Below, one piece after another: positions 27,377 to 35,438 of a stretch of 64,000 nucleotides of DNA. The DNA is taken from positions 3,487,501 through 3,551,500 of the forward strand of contig NZ_CP016094.1 in the NCBI RefSeq assembly GCF_001746835.1, given 5' to 3'. This DNA is from Lacunisphaera limnophila. GTDB taxonomy: Bacteria > Verrucomicrobiota > Verrucomicrobiia > Opitutales > Opitutaceae. Under the pieces are notes generated by a model. That model saw only the letters and a list, made by a program, of their open reading frames with translations. It made no database searches and had not been told where the DNA came from. The first letter of the stretch is position 1, and the number at the start of each line of letters is the position of its first letter. The position numbers and the translations under genes were made by a program.

Positions 27377-28939
27377 TCGCAGTCTTTGCTCCGCCGCTTT
27401 CGCTCCGACCCCAAGCAGCGTCTGCCCCTGCACCCGCTCGAGCGGGCTGTCCTGACCGTCGTCGCTCTGCACCTCTGCTTCCTCCCCTGGGCCCTCGGCG
27501 CGACAAATACCTGGTCCCAAATCACCAGCCTGTGCCTGAGCACCCTAGGCATCCTCCTCGCCCTGATCCCCCGGACCTACGCGCCCGGCGAATGGCCCGG
27601 ACAACCCCTGATTTCCGGAGGAAATCACCCTGAGCAAGCGCAGCGCGTCGAACGGGCTAACAACCAACAACAAACAACCAACAACCGCCGCAACAGCGGC
27701 GCCATCCGCGTTTCGGCGCTGCCCCGTCTGCTCAAGTTTCCATTGTTCTGGATCGGCCTCGCCCTCCTCGCCTATATCGCCCTCCAAGGCTACAACCCCT
27801 CCTGGGTTTGGGAACGCAACGAGTCCACTTGGTGGCTTCGCCGGGTTAACGACATCCCCTGGCTCCCCACCTCGATCGACACCCCCTTCGAGCGCTTCAA
27901 CCTCTGGCGCCAGGCCATCATTTACGCCTCCACGTGGCTCACCCTCTGCACCGTATGGGTGGGGTTCACCCGCCGGCGAACCATCGAGCTTCTGCTGCTG
28001 GTTTTAGTGGTCAATGCCACCATGCTAGCAATCACGGGATTCGGGTTCAGGATGCTTCACGCCCCAGAATTTCTGCTCTGGTTCGACGAGCGGATGCCAA
28101 ACGTCATAACCTTTGCCAGTTTCATATACAAGAATCACGCTGGGGCCTGGCTGGCACTAATGACCGTGTTATTCGTGGTATTGGCGACAGACCGGCACTT
28201 GCGCAGCATGCAGAAGATGGATCGTTCGAGTCCCGCCGTTATATTCGTACTAGGCGCACTACTCCTGTTCTTTGCTGAAATCTTCACCTTGTCCCGAGGT
28301 GGCACAGTGCTCCTCGCTGCATATCTCATCATATCACTTTCGATATTCTTCGGCTACCGCCTGTTATCACGTTCAGAGTCGACCACCCACCCTGCTGTCC
28401 CATTCATGGTAACGCTCATGGTAGTGTTGGTAGTCGGCTACGGCGCGAGCCAACTCGATTTTCGTAGCGTGGAGCGACGTTTTAGCATGCTACTTCAGGA
28501 TAAAATCACCGATGAATCTGTACTATCCCGCGAAAAATCCCACCTCGCGAACACTGATATGCTCGGAGACTACTGGCAGCGTGGCGTCGGCGCCGGCGGC
28601 TTCCGTTTCCTTTACCCGGAATACATCAAGAAGCACCCTGAAGTCTACCGGGGTGGTCGCAATTTCTGGGAACACGCCCACAACGACTGGCTGCAGATTC
28701 CGATCGAACTGGGCGCGCCAGGATCTGCACTATTGTTGTTGGGTGCAAGCTGGTGTTTGCTAGGGATGCTAAAGCGCCATGTGTGGCGAGATTTAGCCGC
28801 ACTGCTGCTCGTGCTCGGCCTTGGTCAGACTCTACTGCACGCAACGTTCGATTTCCCGCTGCAGAATCCAGCCGTCTTGGTCACCTGGTGCGTCCTCGCG
28901 GTGCTCGTCCTGCGTCGACTGGAACTGGAAGGCGCGTAA
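27365..28939 (+). CDS. O-antigen ligase / polymerase-type membrane protein
   Basis: 524 residues from ATG at 27365, about ten membrane segments. The C-terminal half carries the Wzy_C/WaaL signature GVGAGGFRFLYPEY...EHAHNDWLQIPIELGAPG, with the His of the large periplasmic loop. It would join or polymerise lipid-linked glycan at the periplasmic face. Residues about 81-112 (GGNHPEQAQRVERANNQQQT and onward) come from an in-frame composite repeat element (27606-27700) in the loop after the second or third membrane helix. Only plus-strand gene of the polysaccharide locus; codon composition becomes AT-richer after about 28,000. Confidence 0.85.
   Translation: MTDHSQSLLRRFRSDPKQRLPLHPLERAVLTVVALHLCFLPWALGATNTWSQITSLCLSTLGILLALIPRTYAPGEWPGQPLISGGNHPEQAQRVERANNQQQTTNNRRNSGAIRVSALPRLLKFPLFWIGLALLAYIALQGYNPSWVWERNESTWWLRRVNDIPWLPTSIDTPFERFNLWRQAIIYASTWLTLCTVWVGFTRRRTIELLLLVLVVNATMLAITGFGFRMLHAPEFLLWFDERMPNVITFASFIYKNHAGAWLALMTVLFVVLATDRHLRSMQKMDRSSPAVIFVLGALLLFFAEIFTLSRGGTVLLAAYLIISLSIFFGYRLLSRSESTTHPAVPFMVTLMVVLVVGYGASQLDFRSVERRFSMLLQDKITDESVLSREKSHLANTDMLGDYWQRGVGAGGFRFLYPEYIKKHPEVYRGGRNFWEHAHNDWLQIPIELGAPGSALLLLGASWCLLGMLKRHVWRDLAALLLVLGLGQTLLHATFDFPLQNPAVLVTWCVLAVLVLRRLELEGA
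27606..27700 (+). repeat. Composite hairpin-plus-heptad element, copy 2, inside the ligase gene
   Basis: Head stem GATTTCC-GGA-GGAAATC, then the same CACCCTGAGCAAGC...GCGTCGAACGGGC as copy 1. Heptads TAACAAC, CAACAAC, AAACAAC, CAACAAC (27658-27685). Tail hairpin GCCGC-AACA-GCGGC (27687-27700). Both arms of the head stem changed together relative to copy 1 (G-C to C-G), which preserves pairing. Confidence 0.83.
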
Positions 28940-28947
28940 CTGTAGCT

Positions 28948-29041
28948 GGGGTCGCTGACCCCGGTGCATCTGGTTTTTCATCTGGGCTCCCGAGCTGTGG
29001 GCAGCCTGCTCGCAGGCGCGGTTGGGCGCGAGCAAGCTCGC
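28948..29041. terminator. Three consecutive hairpins between convergent genes
   Basis: GGGGTC-GCT-GACCCC (28948-28962), GCCTG-CTCG-CAGGC (29004-29017) and GCGAGC-AA-GCTCGC (29028-29041) fill the gap between the convergent ligase and glycosidase genes. They can terminate both transcripts; the second belongs to the GCCTG-NNNN-CAGGC family also at 27183 and 57455. Confidence 0.55.
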
Positions 29042-29074
29042 TGACCCACGAGAATCCGGATTGGCCAACAACCC

Positions 29075-31522
29075 TTATTCCACCAAGCGATATTCCAGCG
29101 ACAGGAAACGCCCCGACCCAAACTCCAGCCCCTCCGGCCAGGGGATCTCGATCTCACGTTTTTTGACACTCCCCTCGGGCATCGCAGCGAACGTGATTCG
29201 CAGTCCGTCTGGTGTGTTTTCAACCTTTGCCCCCTCCGGAGCCAGTATTCGGTTCGAAAAGGCTAGCATGCCACGCTCCTCTTCTGGGACCCGCGGGCGG
29301 CTGGCGATGAAGGCCAGGTTTGCGTCAACTTGCGCGGATAGGGCTGGGGGCAGCAGGGAGGCAATCTGCGAGGATTTCATGCCACCAATATCAGGAATGA
29401 AATCGGTCACAATGCGGGCAGGCGGAATCGCGGCATCATCCGGCGTGAAAACAACCTCCGCCGAATACCGTTCATATCCCATTGCCTGGACTATAAGGGT
29501 CATTTCAACCACCCGTCGTTCCAAAGGGGCTAGTGTGATCTTCTCATTTGCTAAATCCAGTTTGAGGCCGGGAGCCTGGGCTGCGTTAGCGGGTGACGGC
29601 TCCAGTCGCCCAGTCACCTGTTTATCGGAGTAATTGTACAACACTAACTGGCCTTGCCCGTAGCGACGCGCTCCGCCCGTCACTGCGCCATCCTGGGCTT
29701 CAAGTGCCGTGCCGAGTTTCAGCACCTGCGGACGACGAATTTCAAGGGTGAGCGGGAGCTGTCTGGGATAGAGAACGAAGACCAAGGAGGCTGGCTTGTT
29801 TTCCGCCAAGCGCCACGGCAGTTCCCCCCGGCAGTAAAACGCCGCGGTGAAGTTGTCGTGGGGCTCGAGGTAGTGCTGCCAGGCAGGCGTCACCAAACGC
29901 GTGGGATACACTTCGAAGAGATTTCCGCTTTGCATGCGGATCTGCACCATGGACTCTTCACTGCGCTCAGGACGTGAGGGCATGGCCGCTGGCTTGACAG
30001 TTGGTGGTGGTGAAGAAATCGCCGCTCCTGGCTCGGCTTCGGCAGTTATTCCCACCACGAAATGCCCATTGTACCGTTTAACTGGCTGTAAGCCCTTCCC
30101 CGGCAGGAAATCGATCACGACCGGCGAAGGCGTCGGCGCATTAACAGCCCATTCCTGGGATGTCCGTCGATTACCCGTATAAAGCCCACTCATCGCATCG
30201 CTCCTAACTCCTAACGCCGCGCTTCGGGGCGCGGCCATCCACCAAGCCAGCGCCGGCGTATATTCATTCCCCCCCTGAGCCGACCCAATTTTCTCCATCC
30301 ATGCTTCGGCGCTGTTTACACCAAAATCTTCAACAGCGTATTCAATCCCACCCGCTGATTTGCGCGGCAAATCACCCTGAGCCGGCGCATCGCTTTGCCC
30401 GAGCTTGTCACTTGTTACTTGGACCTTGTTACTTGCGACGGCGCTCCCAGGCGCGACTGTCAGCCCGTACTCGTTCTGGTCGTATTCTAGAAAAGGAAGC
30501 AGGTAAAAAGCCATTGGCCCCTCAATGTTGAGCTTACTAATCTGAGTGCCGACGGACCTAAACCACCGCCACTGCCTCAACCGACCTTCCTTCGTATTAC
30601 GCGCCTTTTTGTTGAGCATGCCGTAGCCGATTTCCGTCAAAAAAACGGAAAGGTGTTTTTTGCGGAGGGTGTTGGTTGCTGGTTGTTGAGTGCTGGGGGC
30701 TGAAACTAAAAGCCGGATTCTCTCCTCCGATAGCTGCCTCACGGCGGTCTCATGCTGACGGTACACGCCGGTAAAATCATCCGCGTACCCATAATAATGA
30801 TAGTTGTAGCCGTCAGTGTAGGCGAAGCCGTCATTGGCGGCAAAGCGCTCGAGCCAGGGCCCCGGGGGCAGGCCGAGCGACCCCATGAGGACGAGGGGGA
30901 CATTTGAGAAACCTGAAACTTGAGACCTGAAACCTGAAGTAGCTGGTGCGTGCAGGTCGGAATCCTGGCTGGAAAACTCAGGTTTCAGGTTTCCGGTTTC
31001 AGGTTTTGCCTTTGCCTCTTTGATTCCCTCCTTCAGCCCCAGCCAGTAGGTTTTCAGAAAAGCGGCATAACGCTCAGGCAATTCCGGCACGAATCCGAGA
31101 TCCGGTTCATTGTCGACCTCCCAGGCATCCATGAGATCGCCGAACGCGACCCCGAGCTTTCTGCTATGCGTATAGCTCTCCCGGAGATCCTCCGGCAGGT
31201 ATTTCGTTTTCCAATCCTTGACCGAAAGACGGAGCATCATGCAGGTGCGCCAGCCAGCCGCTCGGAGCTGATGAAGCGCGTGCCGCGTTTCATGTTCCTT
31301 GGACAAATCCACGCTCCGCAAACGCACCCACTCGCCTCGCGCCTCCGCGGCAAGCTCGGTTCGCGCAAAGCGAATGGCGTCCAGTCCGCTATCGATCCCT
31401 GGTCTTTTGCCTCGCAATTCGCCCGTCGACGGCAGTGTCTGGGGCAGGCAGAGCGCGCTCAAGAACACCCCAGCGAGTAAGCATCCTGCCCAAACTCCCT
31501 TCGTTGCATGTCTTTGTTCCAA
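29075..31522 (-). CDS. Secreted glycoside hydrolase-like protein (clan GH-A type barrel) with repeat-derived insertions
   Basis: 815 residues, N-terminal signal-like hydrophobic segment. A TIM-barrel pattern is suggested by WEVDNEPD, where Glu139 of the N-E-P motif fits a catalytic acid/base, and by FLTEIGYG, where Glu297 fits a nucleophile. A beta-rich C-terminal half follows. Secreted hydrolases in polysaccharide loci often trim or release the polymer. Four stretches are encoded by repeat elements and look non-native: about residues 170-208, 270-287, 362-391 and 430-441. If they fall in surface loops the enzyme could still fold. Last gene of the minus-strand polysaccharide run. Confidence 0.72.
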   Translation of the reverse strand: MEQRHATKGVWAGCLLAGVFLSALCLPQTLPSTGELRGKRPGIDSGLDAIRFARTELAAEARGEWVRLRSVDLSKEHETRHALHQLRAAGWRTCMMLRLSVKDWKTKYLPEDLRESYTHSRKLGVAFGDLMDAWEVDNEPDLGFVPELPERYAAFLKTYWLGLKEGIKEAKAKPETGNLKPEFSSQDSDLHAPATSGFRSQVSGFSNVPLVLMGSLGLPPGPWLERFAANDGFAYTDGYNYHYYGYADDFTGVYRQHETAVRQLSEERIRLLVSAPSTQQPATNTLRKKHLSVFLTEIGYGMLNKKARNTKEGRLRQWRWFRSVGTQISKLNIEGPMAFYLLPFLEYDQNEYGLTVAPGSAVASNKVQVTSDKLGQSDAPAQGDLPRKSAGGIEYAVEDFGVNSAEAWMEKIGSAQGGNEYTPALAWWMAAPRSAALGVRSDAMSGLYTGNRRTSQEWAVNAPTPSPVVIDFLPGKGLQPVKRYNGHFVVGITAEAEPGAAISSPPPTVKPAAMPSRPERSEESMVQIRMQSGNLFEVYPTRLVTPAWQHYLEPHDNFTAAFYCRGELPWRLAENKPASLVFVLYPRQLPLTLEIRRPQVLKLGTALEAQDGAVTGGARRYGQGQLVLYNYSDKQVTGRLEPSPANAAQAPGLKLDLANEKITLAPLERRVVEMTLIVQAMGYERYSAEVVFTPDDAAIPPARIVTDFIPDIGGMKSSQIASLLPPALSAQVDANLAFIASRPRVPEEERGMLAFSNRILAPEGAKVENTPDGLRITFAAMPEGSVKKREIEIPWPEGLEFGSGRFLSLEYRLVE
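30201..30234 (-). repeat. Short GTTAGGA heptads with hairpin in the glycosidase gene
   Basis: On the minus strand a CCGCGC-CCCGAA-GCGCGG stem-loop is followed by GTTAGGA, GTTAGGA. Same hairpin-then-heptad plan as the longer elements; in frame. Confidence 0.55.
30351..30438 (+). repeat. Composite hairpin-plus-heptad element, copy 3, inside the glycosidase gene
   Basis: Head stem GATTTGC-GCG-GCAAATC and CACCCTGAGC as in copies 1 and 2. The heptad block has a different word: CTTGTCA, CTTGTTA, CTTGGAC, CTTGTTA, CTTGCGA (30404-30438). So the head is conserved while the repeat word is exchanged. Lies antisense to the gene but adds a whole number of open codons. Confidence 0.8.
30668..30702 (+). 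repeat. GTTGNTG heptad tract inside the glycosidase gene
   Basis: GGTGTTG, GTTGCTG, GTTGTTG, AGTGCTG, GGGGCTG in register. On the coding strand it gives SAPSTQQPATNT, the same low-complexity composition seen in the ligase and epimerase insertions. Confidence 0.7.
30902..31011. repeat. Inverted heptad element (AAACCTG / TTCAGGT) inside the glycosidase gene
   Basis: Left arm: ATTTGAG, AAACCTG, AAACTTG, AGACCTG, AAACCTG (30902-30936). Right arm: CTCAGGT, TTCAGGT, TTCCGGT, TTCAGGT, TTTGCCT (30977-31011). The arms are reverse complements around a 40-nt spacer and all of it stays in frame. Confidence 0.82.
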
Positions 31523-31616
31523 AGTCTGGCGAGCGAACGGGTGAACCCGTAGCCTGCCAAGCGTAAATCGGACGGAGGCAGAAGGTCGATAGACGACATT
31601 AGTCCGGCCTCGTCGT

Positions 31617-31658
31617 TAGTCCTCAGCCATATGCTGTCCGTCCTCAGCCGTCCGTCGT
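31617..31658 (+). repeat. Second CNGYCNT heptad tract
   Basis: TAGTCCT, CAGCCAT, ATGCTGT, CCGTCCT, CAGCCGT, CCGTCGT in 7-nt register between the sugar transferase and glycosidase genes. Same word and orientation as the long array at 25301-25486. Confidence 0.72.
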
Positions 31659-31685
31659 CCGCGGACAAAACCTCATTCCCCTTAA

Positions 31686-33098
31686 TCAGTATGCCGATTT
31701 AGGCGGAAACAAGATCTGCTGGATGGTCTTAACCGTGATCACCAGATCGATCCAGATAGACCAGTTGGCGATGTAGTCCAGGTCATGCTCGATGCGCTTC
31801 TCGAGCAGAGCCGGCTCGGTGATCTCACCCCGAAAACCTTTCGATTGGGCCAGACCGGTGATGCCAGGCTTCACGAAAAAGCGCGTGCGATAGGCACTGA
31901 GTTGTTTCGCGAAGAGTTCATCGTGCGCCGGCAAGTGCGGACGGGGGCCGACGGCACTCATGTTACCGATCAGCACATCCCAGAACTGGGGAAACTCATC
32001 CAGGCTGGTGCGCCGCAGGAAGCGCCCGAAAGGATAAATGCGCGCATCCCCTTTGCTGGCCTGCTGCGCCTCGGCCGACTCATCGCGCTTGGCCGCATAC
32101 ATGGAGCGTAATTTGTGCATCCGGAAAAGTTGATGACCATAGCCGGTGCGCTCCTGGACGTGGAACAGCGGCCCGGGTGCCTGCAAGCGCTGCATGAGCC
32201 AGACTAGCACGATCAGGGGCGGGAGGAAAAACATCACCACCGGAAGGGCAATCGCGATATCGAAGCTGCGCTTGAGGATCCGATTGAAGGGATCCTCCAA
32301 CGGTTCTTCCTGTAATGTATAGAACTGGTGGCCTTCCTCATTCACGGTCACCAATGGGTGACGTAGTTGCTCCGCGAGGTTACTGTAGATGAGCAGCCGA
32401 GCCCCCTTGTTCTGACACGCCTCGATCACATACCGTCCCTCGGGTTGGTTGCGCGGGATCTCCAGCATGACCACCTGCCCAGCCCCGGTGTCCTCGATCC
32501 GTTGGCCGAGATCGGGAAGTTCGCCCAAAAACGGGGGCATGGTCGCAACGGCAGGCGCGCCATCGAGGCTCAGGAACCCAACCGGGTGTAGCCCGAGCAC
32601 CTCTTTGGTCGCCAACCAACCCTTCAGGTGTTCAAGGCTGCCGAGGCGGCCGACGAAGAGTGTTGGCACCCGCCGGGCGTGCTCGAAGAACAGCCACGAG
32701 AGCATCCTGGGCAGGGTATGATTCAGAAAAATCAATGCGAGCCAGGCCACCACGAGATAGGTGCCCATGAAAAGGCGGCTCAGGCTCCGATCTTTGAAAG
32801 CGAACATGAAGGCGAAGACCACGAGCACGACCACGCCGATTTGGCGTGTCGCCAGCCAGGCTGCGTCCGCCCAGGTCAACCGGTGAAAACGTCCGACCAA
32901 CTGCTGAACGAACCTGCCACTGAACATCATCCCGAGGGCCACGCACAGGTAGTACGGCATCAGGTTGATAGTGAGGGTTAGATCGATATACGGTAGGAAC
33001 GGCAGAAGCGCGGCATAGCCCGCCATCAAGCCCAAAGCCATGCCCATAGTGGCCAGGATGTGGAGATTGATCAGACCCCGTAAACGTTGTACAAACAT
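31686..33098 (-). CDS. Polyprenyl-phosphate sugar-1-phosphate transferase (WbaP/WcaJ type)
   Basis: 470 residues. Four to five N-terminal membrane helices, a central Rossmann-like domain, a membrane segment near 280-300 and the catalytic Bac_transf domain (KRSFDIAIALP, FRMHKLRSMY, RRTSLDEFPQFWDVLIGNMSAVGPRP). Starts glycan assembly by moving a sugar-1-phosphate from a nucleotide sugar to undecaprenyl phosphate at the inner membrane. The first committed enzyme of the locus. Confidence 0.94.
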   Translation of the reverse strand: MFVQRLRGLINLHILATMGMALGLMAGYAALLPFLPYIDLTLTINLMPYYLCVALGMMFSGRFVQQLVGRFHRLTWADAAWLATRQIGVVVLVVFAFMFAFKDRSLSRLFMGTYLVVAWLALIFLNHTLPRMLSWLFFEHARRVPTLFVGRLGSLEHLKGWLATKEVLGLHPVGFLSLDGAPAVATMPPFLGELPDLGQRIEDTGAGQVVMLEIPRNQPEGRYVIEACQNKGARLLIYSNLAEQLRHPLVTVNEEGHQFYTLQEEPLEDPFNRILKRSFDIAIALPVVMFFLPPLIVLVWLMQRLQAPGPLFHVQERTGYGHQLFRMHKLRSMYAAKRDESAEAQQASKGDARIYPFGRFLRRTSLDEFPQFWDVLIGNMSAVGPRPHLPAHDELFAKQLSAYRTRFFVKPGITGLAQSKGFRGEITEPALLEKRIEHDLDYIANWSIWIDLVITVKTIQQILFPPKSAY

Positions 33099-33149
33099 GA
33101 AGGATGTTTATCCAGAAAAAGCTCTACAAAACGCGCTTCGCCAATTTGT

Positions 33150-34289
33150 TCAATCGATTTCACCGGCGATATTGGCGTATTCCTTCTCGATCTGAGGAGC
33201 GGTGTGTTTGATTGAAAATTTCTTTTTCACAAAAGACCTCCCGGCCAACCCCATGGATCTACGTAATTCGGGATTTCGAATGAGCACCAGAATCTTCTCA
33301 GCCATCGCGTTGTCGTCGTCCGACGCCACCAGAAAACCACTGTGAGTGTCATCAACGACGTCCTCGATGCCCAAGACTCTGGTCGCAACGATCGGCCTCC
33401 CCAAAGCCTGCGCTTCGGCCACAAAGAAACCGAATGACTCAAACACCGCCGTGGAAACCGCAATAGAGCTCTCAGCAACAAAGCGCAAAGCGTCCGCCTT
33501 GCACATCCAGTCATGGATAAAGAATGTCTGATTTAAGTCCCACTTTTCAATTTCCCGTCGAATATCGTCCCCGAGAAAATCATCCAGACCTGCTCCTAGA
33601 ATATGAAAGGTGGCCTCCGGTTGCTCCTCCCGCACCCGCCTTGCCACGCGTACAAGCATGTGCGGATTCTTTTGGTAAATCAACCGGGCGGCGCAGACAA
33701 TACGTGTGCCTTGCGAACTGTCTGCTTCAGGTAAATTCAGCTTTTCAATTTCGCCTACATCTAAGCTGTTATAGAAATACTTCAGCGAGCGTGGTTGAAG
33801 AAAGAGATCTGTGCGCAGAGACCGCATTTCTGAATCCGAACTTGCCAACAGCAGCCCGGTCATCGGAGCCAGCAAGGACTCTATGCCAAGATAGATGAAA
33901 CGCCTTATCCCCGTGGCCCCTAAATATGCCGAAGCATTCGGTGTATAGATGATCTGTTTTCGCCGAAACGGGCAGATTAGACGAACAAGAGCTCCCGCCT
34001 TAGAACTGTGCAAATGGATCACATCAGGCTTCAGCGCTTTGAGCAGCTTGCGCAAATGCAACGCGGTTCTCAAATCGTGCAGCGGATGTATTTCACGAAC
34101 GATTTCCGCATGGATTACTCGAATTCCAGAGGCCTGACACCATTTGTACATGTCGCCGTGCCGCTCATTGCAGATAACAATTTGTTCGAAACGGGCAGAG
34201 GATATATGGCCTAGGATATTCTTAACATACACATCCAGCCCCCCGCCTCCTTTTGTGACGTGAACTATCCTGATTCGTCTACTTATCAT
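33150..34289 (-). CDS. Glycosyltransferase family 4
   Basis: 379 residues, GT-B fold. N-terminal HVTKGGGGLDVYVKNI acceptor loop; C-terminal donor site with FESFGFFVAEAQALGRPIVATR (E-x7-E pattern). Adds a sugar to the lipid-linked repeat unit in the cytoplasm; donor and linkage unknown. Base composition is AT-richer than the flanking housekeeping genes. Confidence 0.88.
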   Translation of the reverse strand: MISRRIRIVHVTKGGGGLDVYVKNILGHISSARFEQIVICNERHGDMYKWCQASGIRVIHAEIVREIHPLHDLRTALHLRKLLKALKPDVIHLHSSKAGALVRLICPFRRKQIIYTPNASAYLGATGIRRFIYLGIESLLAPMTGLLLASSDSEMRSLRTDLFLQPRSLKYFYNSLDVGEIEKLNLPEADSSQGTRIVCAARLIYQKNPHMLVRVARRVREEQPEATFHILGAGLDDFLGDDIRREIEKWDLNQTFFIHDWMCKADALRFVAESSIAVSTAVFESFGFFVAEAQALGRPIVATRVLGIEDVVDDTHSGFLVASDDDNAMAEKILVLIRNPELRRSMGLAGRSFVKKKFSIKHTAPQIEKEYANIAGEID

Positions 34290-34343
34290 TTTTAGGGTAA
34301 TGCGATTGATATCACTTGATGCCCTTCGGCTGTCATTTGGCTA

Positions 34344-35438
34344 TTAAATTACCAAAGATTCTACCTGCGCTTCGTTCAAGATCCGGAGAAACCTTTCTTG
34401 ATGTGCCTGTACGCTGTAATACTGGCAGCAAATTGCGGCCTGACCAAGTTCCTCTTTGGTGAGTGGCCCCAACTGAAGTGCATGCTCGATTGCTGCCGCC
34501 AGTGCAGTTGGAGTCGGCTCTGAAAAATATGTCGCCAATGGGCCCACGAGTTCCTCCGCCACGGTTCCTGCGGCTGCAACCGCACGCTTCCCGGCACCAA
34601 GAGCCTCGATCAGTGGCAGCCCAAATCCCTCCATAGCCGACGGAACGACCACGACATCGCATGCTGCTAGTTCGTCTCTCCAGGACGCTGCATCAACGTA
34701 GCCCAATTCGCGTATTAAGCCCGCTTTTATCGCCTCAGCAGCCAGGGACTTGATGTTGTCGTCGTTGTTTGTCTTTGCACCACCGATTAGCGTTAAAATC
34801 ACAGGCTTGGGATACGCTCGAGTTAGCAGATTGTGGGCCCCAAGCAACAATGGCACCCGTTTCCATTTCTTCCAAGTGCCCATATACAGCACCTTGGCCG
34901 GTCCTGGATCTGGAGTGCAGCCGCTGCGAAGTTTGCCCGCCACGATACGGACCGGGTTATGTAGCACATTGCCCGTCGAAGTCCCAAATAGCTGCTTAGC
35001 CACCATCTTGGTGAACCTTGAGATATACACTTTCCGGTCCACGAACAGGTGAGCTAGCAGTTGCATGATGGAGAAATACAACCAAGCCATTTTTGAGGAC
35101 GCATACCGGGGATACTTTACCCAGATAAAATCGTGAACCCACAGTATGGTGCGCTCGGGCGCCATCAACGGAAAGGTCAGGTATGGCGATATAAACCGAT
35201 ACCCGAGTGATGCGTACCAACCAAAGAAAAGCTGTTCTCCCACTGAGAACAGCGATGGCGCCGCGATGATCTGCAGGGCTGGCCATCGCTCGCGGGCCCG
35301 AGCACAATCGTCCGGCAAGACCAGAATCATAACATGAGCCAGGTTGCTTGCGCTAGCTATCGCATCGAGATGAACACAGATCACCTCCCCTATCCCACCT
35401 TTTCTCCAGTGCCGGCCGTCGTATATCAGCTCACTCAT
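34344..35438 (-). CDS. Glycosyltransferase family 4 (RfaB/WbaZ-like)
   Basis: 364 residues from ATG at 35438, chosen because it overlaps the upstream stop by 8 bp (ATGAGTGA) and because residues before it in the longer frame are unlike the family. Motifs: KGGIGEV near the N-terminus, LYMGTWKKWKRVPLLLGA, and PSAMEGFGLPLIEALGAGKRAVAA with the E-x7-E donor site. Confidence 0.87.
   Translation of the reverse strand: MSELIYDGRHWRKGGIGEVICVHLDAIASASNLAHVMILVLPDDCARARERWPALQIIAAPSLFSVGEQLFFGWYASLGYRFISPYLTFPLMAPERTILWVHDFIWVKYPRYASSKMAWLYFSIMQLLAHLFVDRKVYISRFTKMVAKQLFGTSTGNVLHNPVRIVAGKLRSGCTPDPGPAKVLYMGTWKKWKRVPLLLGAHNLLTRAYPKPVILTLIGGAKTNNDDNIKSLAAEAIKAGLIRELGYVDAASWRDELAACDVVVVPSAMEGFGLPLIEALGAGKRAVAAAGTVAEELVGPLATYFSEPTPTALAAAIEHALQLGPLTKEELGQAAICCQYYSVQAHQERFLRILNEAQVESLVI

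Noticed and set aside
31561-31600. Inverted left arm for the CNGYCNT tract at 31617
   Set aside because: Purine-rich words (GGACGGAGG) hint at it, but the units do not match the reverse complement of the consensus in register.
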